Origin: Myxococcales bacterium
GTDB taxonomy: Bacteria > Myxococcota_A > Polyangia > Polyangiales > Ga0077539
Length of the DNA stretch: 38,168 nt
NCBI GenBank assembly: GCA_013298625.1
Contig: JAAFIF010000069.1
Coordinates: forward strand, 1 to 38,168
Reading direction: 5' to 3'
This document shows positions 17,649 to 25,533 of this stretch, in pieces; position 1 is the first letter of the stretch, and each line of letters opens with the position of its first letter. The translations under genes were made by a program, and so were the position numbers. The notes under the pieces were generated by a model that was given only the letters and a program-made list of their open reading frames with translations, was not told the origin of the DNA and made no database searches.

Positions 17649-18069
17649 CAGGGACAGCGCGGCGAGCGGGGAGGGAGGCGGGGCGCGCGGTCGAGCGGGC
17701 AGAGAAGAGCGCGTTCACCGCCGTGTCCGTCGGTCACGCGCGCGTGAAGCAGTCAGTGACTCGAGACGCTCGCGCGCGCTCGTTGGCCGAGACCTGGTGA
17801 CCGTGAGCCCGCTGAACACCCGGTTACGAATCGAGTTGATTGGACTCGCTGCGTTTCTCGACTGCGCGTGCGGCGACTCCCTTCGCAGATTTCGGAACTG
17901 GCCTGAGTTCGTCCTCCGTCCTCGCAGAGCCTCGGCCGTCGGCAAATCACGCGTAGTCCCGAGGCGCGATGGCTTCGCCACTGCGATGCGCTTCGGTCCT
18001 TGGCGCTCGCTCCGTCGTTCACGAAACGCAGCCATCATCCTCCCCACCACGACAGTTACGCGCTGCGCT

Positions 18070-18540
18070 CGTGCCCACGTGATGCGCAACAGCGACGCCC
18101 GCTGGACGCACGGCGGTTCCGCGTCGGCCCACACGATGCGCGGTAGAAAAGCCCGGTGGACGCACGGCCAGAGGACAAGCCTCCGGCCTTTGCGCGACGC
18201 AGCGTCGCGTCGCGGCCAGAGCGTTCGCCTGGCCTAACCGGTGACGCATTGTCGACCGCCATGACCGGCGTCGAGGCGAGAGCGGCGATGCTGCCACGAA
18301 TGGACCACCAGCCCAACGCGGATCGATCGACGAGCCTTGCGAGCGCGATGGCGCGTCCAACCGGGCGCCACCCGTAGGCCGGGCGGACGCCTCGGCCGCG
18401 ACGCGACGCTGCGTCGCGCAAAGGCCGGAGGCTTGTCCTCTGGCCGTGCGTCCACCGGGCTTTTCTACCGCGCATCGTGTGGGCCGACGCGGAACCGCCG
18501 TGCGTCCTCCGGGCCTTACTGTTGCGCATCACGTGGGCGT
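18070..18540. repeat. Large inverted-repeat element with 114-bp perfect arms
   Basis: Bases 18104-18217 are the exact reverse complement of 18394-18507, and the pairing continues with mismatches outward to about 18072/18539 and inward to about 18236/18375, always in register. The 176-base centre between the perfect arms contains no gene. Within each arm a related string recurs: CACGTGATGCGCAACAG followed by GCTGGACGCACGGC, then CACGATGCGCGGTAGAAAAG followed by CCGGTGGACGCACGGC, a spacing of about 55 bp. Arm identity over 114 bp means recent duplication or active homogenisation. No transposase is encoded. Confidence 0.93.
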
Positions 18541-18681
18541 GCGCCGCCCCTCCTGCGTCGAAAACTTCTTCGACCGTTTCGAATCAGTCGGGGCGGTCGG
18601 CACCGGTTACTCGGGCAACGTCGCTCGATTCGCCGCGTGCGGTCGACCTCCGCCCAACGCGTCGTTCGCCCCTCCGCTGCG

Positions 18682-18764
18682 CACGCTGAGCGTGGTCGCG
18701 CGCTTCGCGCACCTTCCGACGCGAGGCTTCGAGCGTCGCTTGCGGCGGGTTTGCCAACCCGCCG
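18682..18764. repeat. Dispersed repeat, copy 2, with its palindrome
   Basis: Bases 18682-18752 equal 260-330 exactly. They run into the palindrome CGGCGGGTT-TGCC-AACCCGCCG (18743-18764). Upstream, 18592-18625 resembles 133-165; the intervening stretch is about 50 bases shorter than in copy 1. Downstream, the string CCCGCCGTGGCGCGAAGAGG recurs near 18837, as at 336. Confidence 0.85.
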
Positions 18765-18939
18765 TGGAGAAGACCGCTTCTTCACTGGGTCGTACGCTCG
18801 TCGCTCGTCGCTCGTCGACCGTGGCCCGTTGCCAACCCGCCGTGGCGCGAAGAGGGTCTTCACCAGGCTCTTGTTCTTCCGTCGCTCGCGCCGCGTTCAC
18901 CCCGCCGTGGACACCAGCGCGCTTGCAGTGAGCTCTTCT

Positions 18940-19848
18940 TCAATCCCGCGCGCGGATCACGTCGAGCTCGCGCTGGTAGCGCTGCAGCAGCATGCGATGC
19001 AGCCCCTGCAGGCCCACCACCGTGGTCAGCGTGACCTCGAAGCGGCCGTTTGCGCGCACCGGAGCGCCGGTCTTGCGCACGTGCTTCTCTGCGCGACCGA
19101 GCACGTCTTCGAACTCTTCGAGGCGCGAGACCAAGACGTCCCCGGCGCTCGTGCGCGAGATGCCCCAGAACGCGCACGCATCATCGAAGGTGATCATCCC
19201 GCCGCGCGCGAACTTCTGGCTCGCGACGCTGGTCGCGATGCGCGAGAGCATCGCCGCTTGATCGAACGGAACCGGCTCGCTCGCGACAGGCGCGGCCGTC
19301 GTCGCAGGGCGACCCGAGGGCAGCGAGCTCGCGGCGAGGCGCTCTTTCGCGTGGGCGTCCTTCTTCTCGACGGCCCGCGCAACGGCGGGCGCGACGCGCT
19401 CAGCGGGCTCTGCGACCGCGCGAAGGACCGCTTCTTTCGCGGCGCTCGCGGCGGGAGCGACCGCGCGCTCGACCGGCTCTTTCGCGGCGACCACCGGCGC
19501 GACGGGCTTGGTCGCCGACTGCGCTCCGAAGGGAACGCCCGGCGTCCATCCGAGGGACTTCGCCATCTTTCGCCCCGCGTTGGTGAGGCGATAGGTCTTG
19601 GTGTTGGTCTGCTCGAGCCACCCTCGGCCACAGAGGCCCAAGGACCCCATGAGCTTGGCGAGGACTCGGTTCGAGTCGGGGTGCTCTTCGCGGTACCCGC
19701 TCAAGCCAAAGCTCTCGGGAAAGGACCGCCACGCCCGGACGATCACGTCCTCGGCCGTGAACACCTGCTGGTCGCCATCGAGCATGGCAGCGGCAATCAA
19801 AACCTTCTTCAGGGTGGTCAGCTCGTCGTTCATCGCTTCAATCGCCAT
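18940..19848 (-). CDS. Hypothetical protein with winged-helix-like N-terminus and Ala/Pro-rich linker
   Basis: The 302-residue product has three parts. Residues about 8-100 look like a winged-helix DNA-binding fold (TAEDVIVRAWRSFPESFGL, then DSNRVLAKLMGSLGL, then TYRLTNAGRKMAKSLGW). Residues about 110-200 are an Ala/Val/Pro/Lys-rich linker. Residues about 205-302 form a helical C-terminal domain with FDDACAFWGIS and a long helix (GLHRMLLQRYQRELDVI). I recognise no named family. The start is ambiguous between ATG 19848 and ATG 19833, neither with a strong ribosome-binding site. It lies 58 bases downstream of the DUF790 nuclease gene on the same strand, so a joint role in DNA processing is a reasonable inference. 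Confidence 0.8.
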   Translation of the reverse strand: MAIEAMNDELTTLKKVLIAAAMLDGDQQVFTAEDVIVRAWRSFPESFGLSGYREEHPDSNRVLAKLMGSLGLCGRGWLEQTNTKTYRLTNAGRKMAKSLGWTPGVPFGAQSATKPVAPVVAAKEPVERAVAPAASAAKEAVLRAVAEPAERVAPAVARAVEKKDAHAKERLAASSLPSGRPATTAAPVASEPVPFDQAAMLSRIATSVASQKFARGGMITFDDACAFWGISRTSAGDVLVSRLEEFEDVLGRAEKHVRKTGAPVRANGRFEVTLTTVVGLQGLHRMLLQRYQRELDVIRARD

Positions 19849-19906
19849 CGTGCGGCGAGAGCGCGATCAACGTGAAGAAAGCCGCGAGCTTTCTGCTTTT
19901 GTAAAC

Positions 19907-21307
19907 TCAGCCTGAAGGCGCCGCGCTCGGGTCCGAGCCCTTCTTGCGGCCGCGCTTCTTCGCGGTCGGCGCGGGCTCGACGGGCTCGATCACGGTGGCG
20001 TTCGCTGCGGGCTCCGTGGGCTTCTTGGCCTTCGCGCGCTTCTTGGGCGCCGATTCTCTCGCGGCGGCGAGCGACCTTCCTGCGGGCACGACCGCGACGC
20101 GCTCGCACTGCGCGAGGATCTCTTTCACGGGGATGACGTCTTTGAAGAACACCGTCGCCCCTGCCATCGCGTCGAGCGTGTCTTCGCTGGCGCGCAGCCG
20201 TTGCGAGACGGCCATGACGAGGTTCTTCGGGCCGTGCTCGGCGAGCAGCGCGCCGCGCGCTTCGAGGTACCCGCGGCGCCAGAAGCCGACGATCTCCAAG
20301 AGCGCCTCGCGGCCGTCGTCGTGGACGATGACGAAGTCCGGGACGAGCACGCCGCGGCCGTCCATGTCGATGATCTCGGGGCGCTTGTCGAGGCGCCAGC
20401 CCTTCGCGACGGCAGCGAATCGCTTGACGAAGTGCGCTTCTTCGTCGGTGACGTACACGCCCTTGTCCGCGTAGTGTGTGCGCAGCCCCGAGCCGGACTC
20501 GAGCGAGAAGGCCAGGCGCTTTCGGTCTTTGCCCCAGAGCAGCTCGGCCCGCAGCGACCAGCCGTCGCACAAGAGCAGCGCCGGGAGAAACTCGGCCATT
20601 TGAAGGCCGTACTTCGCGCCCAGCTGAAACAAGCTCGCCGGCCCGTCGAGGGTGATCGTGTAGCCCATCGAGCCGGTGCCCTTCACGGAGTAGAGCAGCC
20701 GAAAGAACTTGATGAAGCGAAAGAGCTGGCGGTAGCGCTGCGGATCGCCGGGGGCGAGCTGGATCTCGAGCGAGACCGCGCGAAAGAGCACGGCTTGGGC
20801 GAGCGCGAGGTTGTACCGATGCAAGAGCGCGCCGGGCGCGATCGGCGTGAATTTTTGCAGCAGTTGCTCGCGCACGAGGTCGGCGTAGAGGGCGCGCTCG
20901 ACGCGCTCGAGAGAGAGGCCGAGCTCTTGGCCGATCGCCTCGAGGACGGCGGCGCGCGTGGTGGGATGCAGGGGATTTCCTGCTTCGCGAGAGACGGGAT
21001 GATGCGAGACCGCGCGCTCGAAGACACGCTGGCGAAGCTCGATCGGGTCGACGGGAGAGTCTGTCCCGAAGTCGCTGCGGTCTTCGAGGAGCTTGGCGAG
21101 CCCCCGGTGCAGCAGGTAGTCGGTGTCCTCGCCGATGAGCTCGGACAGGTCGTCGTCGAGCGCGCCGCGAGGCCTGTCGACGTGAGAAGAGAAGAGCGCG
21201 ATCAGCGTCTCGGCCAGGTCGACGAGGACTTTGTCGCCAGCGTCGATGTACGAGGGACGCACCTCTCCCTTCACCACGCGGGCGCGCACCAGGTCGGTCG
21301 TGAGCAT
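19907..21307 (-). CDS. DUF790 family protein, Bax1-type nuclease
   Basis: The 466-residue protein resembles the DUF790 family, whose archaeal member Bax1 is an endonuclease that partners the XPB helicase. Visible hallmarks are the N-terminal MLTTDLVRARVVKGEVRPSYID, a helical middle (ALYADLVREQLLQKF, LLHRYNLALAQAVLFRA) and a PD-(D/E)xK-like core at about 320-350 (VPDFVIVHDDG, then LLEIVGFWRRGYLEAR). The PD and Glu-x-Val arrangement replaces the classical Glu-x-Lys, as is common in this family. The C-terminal ~60 residues are Lys/Ala/Pro-rich with KKRGRKKG, an AT-hook-like basic patch. No XPB-type helicase is encoded nearby; the only same-strand neighbour is the winged-helix protein. Divergent etfB lies 192 bases away. 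Confidence 0.85.
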   Translation of the reverse strand: MLTTDLVRARVVKGEVRPSYIDAGDKVLVDLAETLIALFSSHVDRPRGALDDDLSELIGEDTDYLLHRGLAKLLEDRSDFGTDSPVDPIELRQRVFERAVSHHPVSREAGNPLHPTTRAAVLEAIGQELGLSLERVERALYADLVREQLLQKFTPIAPGALLHRYNLALAQAVLFRAVSLEIQLAPGDPQRYRQLFRFIKFFRLLYSVKGTGSMGYTITLDGPASLFQLGAKYGLQMAEFLPALLLCDGWSLRAELLWGKDRKRLAFSLESGSGLRTHYADKGVYVTDEEAHFVKRFAAVAKGWRLDKRPEIIDMDGRGVLVPDFVIVHDDGREALLEIVGFWRRGYLEARGALLAEHGPKNLVMAVSQRLRASEDTLDAMAGATVFFKDVIPVKEILAQCERVAVVPAGRSLAAARESAPKKRAKAKKPTEPAANATVIEPVEPAPTAKKRGRKKGSDPSAAPSG

Positions 21308-21385
21308 AGAGCGGCGCGGAAGCTACCGCACAATTCGACGGCGCGCGCAGCAGGGCCCACGCGGGCGCGCACGCAGCGGCTGCGC

Positions 21386-21415
21386 TTGACACCGTGCCGT
21401 GCGGCCCCCTACACC
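21386..21415 (+). promoter_or_regulatory. Candidate promoter for etfBA
   Basis: TTGACA (21386-21391, a perfect -35) is followed by 18 bases and TACACC (21410-21415, a weak -10 with three matches). Transcription would start near 21422, giving a leader of about 78 bases before etfB. Confidence 0.4.
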
Positions 21416-21499
21416 AGCGCCGCTCGAACACTGAACCGCCATTCATTCTGTGGCCGTTCGGCTAACACCCCAATCCCCCTTTGCACGGGAGCGTTCGCA

Positions 21500-22336
21500 G
21501 TGAAGATTCTTGTTCCGCTCAAGCGCACGGCCGACCCGGACAACGCGAACAAAATCAAGATCGCCCCTGGCGGCGCCAAGGTCGTGACCGACGGCCTCGA
21601 GCCCAAGCCCAACCCCTTCGACGACTACGCCGTCGAAGCCTCGCTCCGCCTCACGGAGAACGGCACCAACCCCAAGGTCCGCCTCGCGGGTGACTCCGTG
21701 GTGGTCTGCTCGTTCGGCGTGAAAGAGTCCGCCCAGACGATGCGACAGGCGCTCGCCATGGGCGCGGACTCTGCGTTGCTCTTCGAGACCAACGACGACG
21801 CGCTCGACGGCGACCTCGTCGCCCGCGCCCTCGCCAAGGTCGTCGACGCGCAGAAGCCCGACCTCGTCGTGCTCGGAAAGCAAGCGGTCGACGGCGACTC
21901 GAACCAGGTCGGACAGATCCTGGCCGAGCGCCTCGGGTGGCCGAGCGCCACCTTCGCGATGAGCATCGAGCTGTCGCAAGACAAGAAGTCCGTGATCGTC
22001 GGCCGCGAGGTCGACGGCGGCGTGGTGAAGCTCAGGCTCTCGCTGCCCGCGGTGGTCACCGTCGACACGCGCATCGTCGCGCCCAAGTCGATCACCAACC
22101 ACGTCACGCCGGCGACGCACACGTACCAAGAAGGTCCGCGGTACGCGCCGCTGCCGATGATCATGGCGGCGAAGAAGAAGCCCCTGACCGAAGCGCCGTT
22201 CGCGTCGCTCGGCGTCGACGGGCTGAAGAGCTCGTACACGAAGTTCGAAGCGCCGCCGGCACGCAAGGCGGGCATCAAGGTCAAGGACGTTCCCGAGCTC
22301 GTCCAGCGCTTGCGCGCTGAGGCGAAGGCTCTCTGA
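21500..22336 (+). CDS. etfB: Electron transfer flavoprotein beta subunit
   Basis: The 278-residue subunit pairs with EtfA to form the FAD/AMP heterodimer that carries electrons from acyl-CoA and related dehydrogenases to ETF:quinone oxidoreductase. The sequence opens MKILVPLKRTADPDN and has the N-P-F-D-x-Y-A-x-E-A core (PNPFDDYAVEASLRL). An AMP-binding region follows (GKQAVDGDSNQVGQILAERLGW), then the ETF-beta signature REVDGGVVKLRLSLPAVVTVD. GTG at 21500 has GGGAG nine bases upstream and gives the standard N-terminus. etfA starts 21 bases after the stop. Confidence 0.96.
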   Translation: MKILVPLKRTADPDNANKIKIAPGGAKVVTDGLEPKPNPFDDYAVEASLRLTENGTNPKVRLAGDSVVVCSFGVKESAQTMRQALAMGADSALLFETNDDALDGDLVARALAKVVDAQKPDLVVLGKQAVDGDSNQVGQILAERLGWPSATFAMSIELSQDKKSVIVGREVDGGVVKLRLSLPAVVTVDTRIVAPKSITNHVTPATHTYQEGPRYAPLPMIMAAKKKPLTEAPFASLGVDGLKSSYTKFEAPPARKAGIKVKDVPELVQRLRAEAKAL

Positions 22337-22357
22337 GAAGAAAGAGGAGCAGCAATC

Positions 22358-23347
22358 ATGGCGAAGATCCTCGTTGTTGCCGAGCTCGGCAACGGAACGC
22401 TCAAGAAGACCACCCTCTCTGCGATCACCTTCGCGCGCACCGCCGCGCAGGGGACCAGCGGATCGTTCGACATCCTCGCGCTCGGCGCGGGCGCCGAGTC
22501 CGTGGCCGCGCAGCTCGCGGGCTTCGGCGCTGGCAGCGTCCTCGTCGGCGACGACGCGTACCTGGCCAACTACGTCGGCGAGCGCTACTCGCCCACGGTC
22601 GCCGCGGTCGCCAAGAGCGGCGGCTACGACGTCGTGGTGATCACCGCGAGCGCGTTCGGCAAAGACCTCGCCCCGCGCGTCGCTGCCCGCTTGGACGCAG
22701 GGTTCGCGAGCGACATCTCCCGCGTCGAGACCGAAGGCGCGAAGCTCTCGTACAAGCGCCCCATGTACGCAGGAAACGCCATCGCGACGATGGTCGTCAC
22801 CACGGCCGTCCAGGTCGTGACCGTGCGCCAGGCCGAGTTCGAAGCCGCTGCCCCCAGCGGCGGATCGAGCGCGGTCTCGAAGGTCGCGATCGAGAAGCAA
22901 GCCTCGGCGGACCGCGTCGAGTTCATCGCGTTCGAAGAGAGCGTGAAGAGCGCGCGCCCCGAGCTCACCGAAGCCAGCGCAGTGGTCTCTGGCGGCCGCG
23001 CGCTGAAGAGCGCCGAAGGCTTCAAGACCGTGCTCGAGCCCCTCGTCGACGCGTTTGGCGCGGCGATGGGCGCCTCGCGCGCGGCGTGCGACGCTGGCTA
23101 CGTCCCCAATGACCTTCAAGTGGGGCAGACCGGCAAGGTCGTCGCGCCGAAGCTCTACATCGCCGTGGGAATCTCTGGAGCGATCCAGCACCTCGCGGGG
23201 ATGAAGAACAGCAAGGTCATCGTGGCGATCAACAAGGACGCCGAAGCGCCGATCTTTCAGGTCGCCGACTACGGGCTCGTCGCGGACCTGTTCAAGGTCG
23301 TCCCCGAGCTGACCGACGCCGTGAAGAAGGCCAAGGCCGAGGGCTGA
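22358..23347 (+). CDS. etfA: Electron transfer flavoprotein alpha subunit
   Basis: The 329-residue subunit binds FAD. The N-terminal domain starts MAKILVVAELGNGTLKK. The C-terminal FAD domain contains GGRALKSAEGF, AACDAGYVPNDLQVGQTGKVVAPKLY, and the ETF-alpha signature LYIAVGISGAIQHLAGMKN followed by KVIVAINKDAEAPIF. Length is normal. AAGAGGAGC lies about eight bases upstream of ATG 22358. No acyl-CoA dehydrogenase or ETF-QO gene is present in the window. A GC hairpin after the stop may end the operon. Confidence 0.96.
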   Translation: MAKILVVAELGNGTLKKTTLSAITFARTAAQGTSGSFDILALGAGAESVAAQLAGFGAGSVLVGDDAYLANYVGERYSPTVAAVAKSGGYDVVVITASAFGKDLAPRVAARLDAGFASDISRVETEGAKLSYKRPMYAGNAIATMVVTTAVQVVTVRQAEFEAAAPSGGSSAVSKVAIEKQASADRVEFIAFEESVKSARPELTEASAVVSGGRALKSAEGFKTVLEPLVDAFGAAMGASRAACDAGYVPNDLQVGQTGKVVAPKLYIAVGISGAIQHLAGMKNSKVIVAINKDAEAPIFQVADYGLVADLFKVVPELTDAVKKAKAEG

Positions 23348-23355
23348 GCCCTCTT

Positions 23356-23380
23356 CGCGCTCGCGGCGGGGGCGAGCGCG
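23356..23380 (+). terminator. Possible intrinsic terminator after etfA
   Basis: CGCGCTCGC (23356-23364) pairs perfectly with GCGAGCGCG (23372-23380) around a seven-base loop. It begins nine bases after the etfA stop. The following sequence has only short T runs (GTTGTTTC), so termination would be imperfect by E. coli standards. Confidence 0.4.
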
Positions 23381-23432
23381 CGAGCGTTGTTTCTACGCTT
23401 GTGCGCGTGGGGTGCGTGGTAGCTTTCGCGCG

Positions 23433-25259
23433 ATGACCGTGCGGCGGCGGGCTGTGCCCTCGATTGCGTTCATCGTCGCGTGCGGAGCGACGGTCGCTGG
23501 TGCGACTGCGTCTGCTCAGGATTTTGCGGGCAATTACCGCATCACCAGCGACGTGACGACCGCCGAGGTCCCCGAATGGGGCTCGGACTGCGGGCAGCGT
23601 CCCGAGAACCACCGCGGCAACACGGGCCGACAGGTGCGCGTCTCTGCGGACGGGACCAACCTGGTGATCGAGGATCGTCCGCGGATGCGCACGGACGGCT
23701 GCTGGAGCCAGAATCCTCGCGCGCGTCGGGTGTCGAGCTCGGGCAGCAACGGTCGATGGACCACGCAGTGCACGACGCCTGCAGAGGACTATCAGCACGA
23801 GGACGGGACCTACACGACCACGGCCGAGCCGACGCGGCTCACGCTGCGCGATCGCACCGTGTATCGCTGGACGCTGCAGGGCAGCTCGTGTCGGGCCAAC
23901 ATCAGTCGCACGATGGTGTACGAGCGCATCGACGCGCCAACACCGACGCCAGTGGACTCTGGGGTGGCGCCGACGCCCACGCCGCCGCGAGACTCGGGGG
24001 TGCGGCCTGCGCGCTGCGCGCTTCCGGGGCCTGCGGCGCGGATCGCGATCATCGCGGGTCGAAGGAGCACGACGCCGGGCTCTCGCGTGTGTTTTCGCGC
24101 GCAGGTGGTCGACGCCGACGGCTGCCCGGCGATCAACGCCACGAGTTCGGTCATCACGTGGAACATCACCCGTCGCAACGGCGGCGATCCCCCTTCGGGC
24201 GAAGGCGGCTGCGTGACCGTGGCGAACAACGTCACGGCGGGGACAGAGTTCACCGTGGTGGCGAGCGCGACCGCGGGCTTCGAAGAGCGCGTGACGCTGC
24301 GCGTGGTGACGCCCGAAGAGTCCAACTCTCTCGTCGCGCAGCTCATCGAGGACGAAGACGCGGGGACGAGCGGCGAAGACGCTGCGGCGGCGCCGAGGAT
24401 CGACGAGGGTTTTGGTGCGGTTTCGCAGGCTCCGACAGCGGCGCCAACGGCGAGCCACTCGGGGCGCAACGCGCTCGTCGCGGGGCTGACGGCGGTGGCC
24501 GTGCTGCTCGCGGGGGCCGCGTTCTTCTTGCTGAGAAAGAAGAAGCCCGCGCCCGAGAGCACGGTGATCACCGTGAGCGAGCCGCCATCGGAGCCGAAGG
24601 GGACGGCGGCGCAAGGGGCATCGGCGACGGACTCGGACGGCGCGCGCGGCTCGCTCGTGCCCGGGGCGCCGAGGGTGCGCAAGGACGAGGTTCCGATTCC
24701 GATGGGGCAGATGCCGATCGGCGGACTGCCGCCGGTCGCCGCAGGAGCGAAGAAGACCGCGCCGGCCAACCTCGCGCAGACGATGATCGGCGCGATGCCC
24801 AACGGGACGGACAACGTGCTCGAGAACGCGCCGCCCACGCGACAGTCAGCGTCTTCGATGCCCGCGGTCACGCCGGCGATCGCCGCTGCGAGCGCTGCGC
24901 CCGAGGCCGCGGCGAAGCCCAAGCGATGCCCGATTTGCAACCAGCGGTTCGCGTTGGAAAACGCGTTTTGCCCCGAGCACGGCGCGGCGCTCGTGCTCGC
25001 GGACGCGCCGAAGCCAGGGTCCGTGATCGTGGATCCCATCGCGGTGGTCGCGCCGACGCCGGCCGCCGCTCCAGCAGCGGCAGCGCCGCCTGCACAGCAG
25101 GCGCAAGGGTCGCACCGAAAGGACCCGTTGGCGCGTACGCACATCGCGGGCAGCGCTGCAACGACAACCGAGAATCTTCGCTGCCCGGTGTGCGGACGCA
25201 CCTACGGGCCGGGAAATGTGTTCTGTGGGGACGATGGATCGAGGCTCGACGGCGCGTGA
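23433..25259 (+). CDS. Exported single-pass membrane protein with two C-terminal zinc-ribbon motifs
   Basis: The 608-residue protein has a signal peptide (TVRRRAVPSIAFIVACGATVAGATASA). An extracytoplasmic region of about 310 residues follows, with a Cys-containing N-terminal domain and an Ig-like beta-rich segment around 195-300. One transmembrane helix lies at about 346-368, followed by KKK. The cytoplasmic Pro/Ala-rich tail contains two zinc-ribbon-like motifs: CPICNQRF...FCPEH (Cys499, 502, 513, His516) and CPVCGRTY...FCGDD (Cys584, 587, 598, Asp601 as the fourth position). An upstream GTG at 23412 is possible, but ATG 23433 fits the signal peptide better. The family is not recognised. By position it precedes the GltJ-like gene, which also has a zinc ribbon, but a 274-base gap with its own promoter separates them. 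Confidence 0.82.
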   Translation: MTVRRRAVPSIAFIVACGATVAGATASAQDFAGNYRITSDVTTAEVPEWGSDCGQRPENHRGNTGRQVRVSADGTNLVIEDRPRMRTDGCWSQNPRARRVSSSGSNGRWTTQCTTPAEDYQHEDGTYTTTAEPTRLTLRDRTVYRWTLQGSSCRANISRTMVYERIDAPTPTPVDSGVAPTPTPPRDSGVRPARCALPGPAARIAIIAGRRSTTPGSRVCFRAQVVDADGCPAINATSSVITWNITRRNGGDPPSGEGGCVTVANNVTAGTEFTVVASATAGFEERVTLRVVTPEESNSLVAQLIEDEDAGTSGEDAAAAPRIDEGFGAVSQAPTAAPTASHSGRNALVAGLTAVAVLLAGAAFFLLRKKKPAPESTVITVSEPPSEPKGTAAQGASATDSDGARGSLVPGAPRVRKDEVPIPMGQMPIGGLPPVAAGAKKTAPANLAQTMIGAMPNGTDNVLENAPPTRQSASSMPAVTPAIAAASAAPEAAAKPKRCPICNQRFALENAFCPEHGAALVLADAPKPGSVIVDPIAVVAPTPAAAPAAAAPPAQQAQGSHRKDPLARTHIAGSAATTTENLRCPVCGRTYGPGNVFCGDDGSRLDGA

Positions 25260-25325
25260 AAGTACGAGCAAGGCCCCCTAGCCCCCCGAAACCGACCACG
25301 GATCGTCGCAACTGTTACGCAGTGC

Positions 25326-25355
25326 TTGACCGTGTGAAGCGCACTTTTCTATTTT
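25326..25355 (+). promoter_or_regulatory. Candidate promoter of the GltJ-like/sctS/sctT run
   Basis: TTGACC (25326-25331) is separated by 18 bases from TATTTT (25350-25355), in the only AT-rich patch of the 274-base gap. The leader to the ATG at 25534 would be about 172 bases. The rest of the gap holds no gene or recognised structure. Confidence 0.5.
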
Positions 25356-25533
25356 CATTGCGAACGAACGCGCCCCTCACCCACTCACTCAGCACATCGG
25401 GTCGCACGTTGAACGTTGTTTCGAGAGAGGCTCGAAGCAGCGGCGACGCAGCGACCCCCGCGATGCGGCGCTATCGAGCGCAGCGAGCAACGCGGCAGTC
25501 AGAACGCACGCCGAGGACGACGGAAAGCCAGCC

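Larger units (their letters stand above)
17649..18939. other. Gene-free region of about 1.3 kb with palindromic element and dispersed repeat
   Basis: No believable gene is present on either strand. The open frames here are Arg/Ser/Pro-rich and follow the repeats. Contents: unique DNA with mildly lower GC (about 17800-18060), a large inverted-repeat element (18070-18540) and a second copy of the left-end repeat (about 18590-18765) with further palindrome halves up to 18915. The convergent orientation of the flanking genes (MFS on plus, winged-helix gene on minus) fits an intergenic accumulation site. Confidence 0.75.

Noticed and set aside
18056..18532. Arg-rich open frames (starting MWADAEPPC or MMRNSKARR) within the palindromic element
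   Set aside because: Near-identical peptides arise from both arms on both strands, as expected from the inverted repeat. No ribosome-binding site or codon bias supports them.
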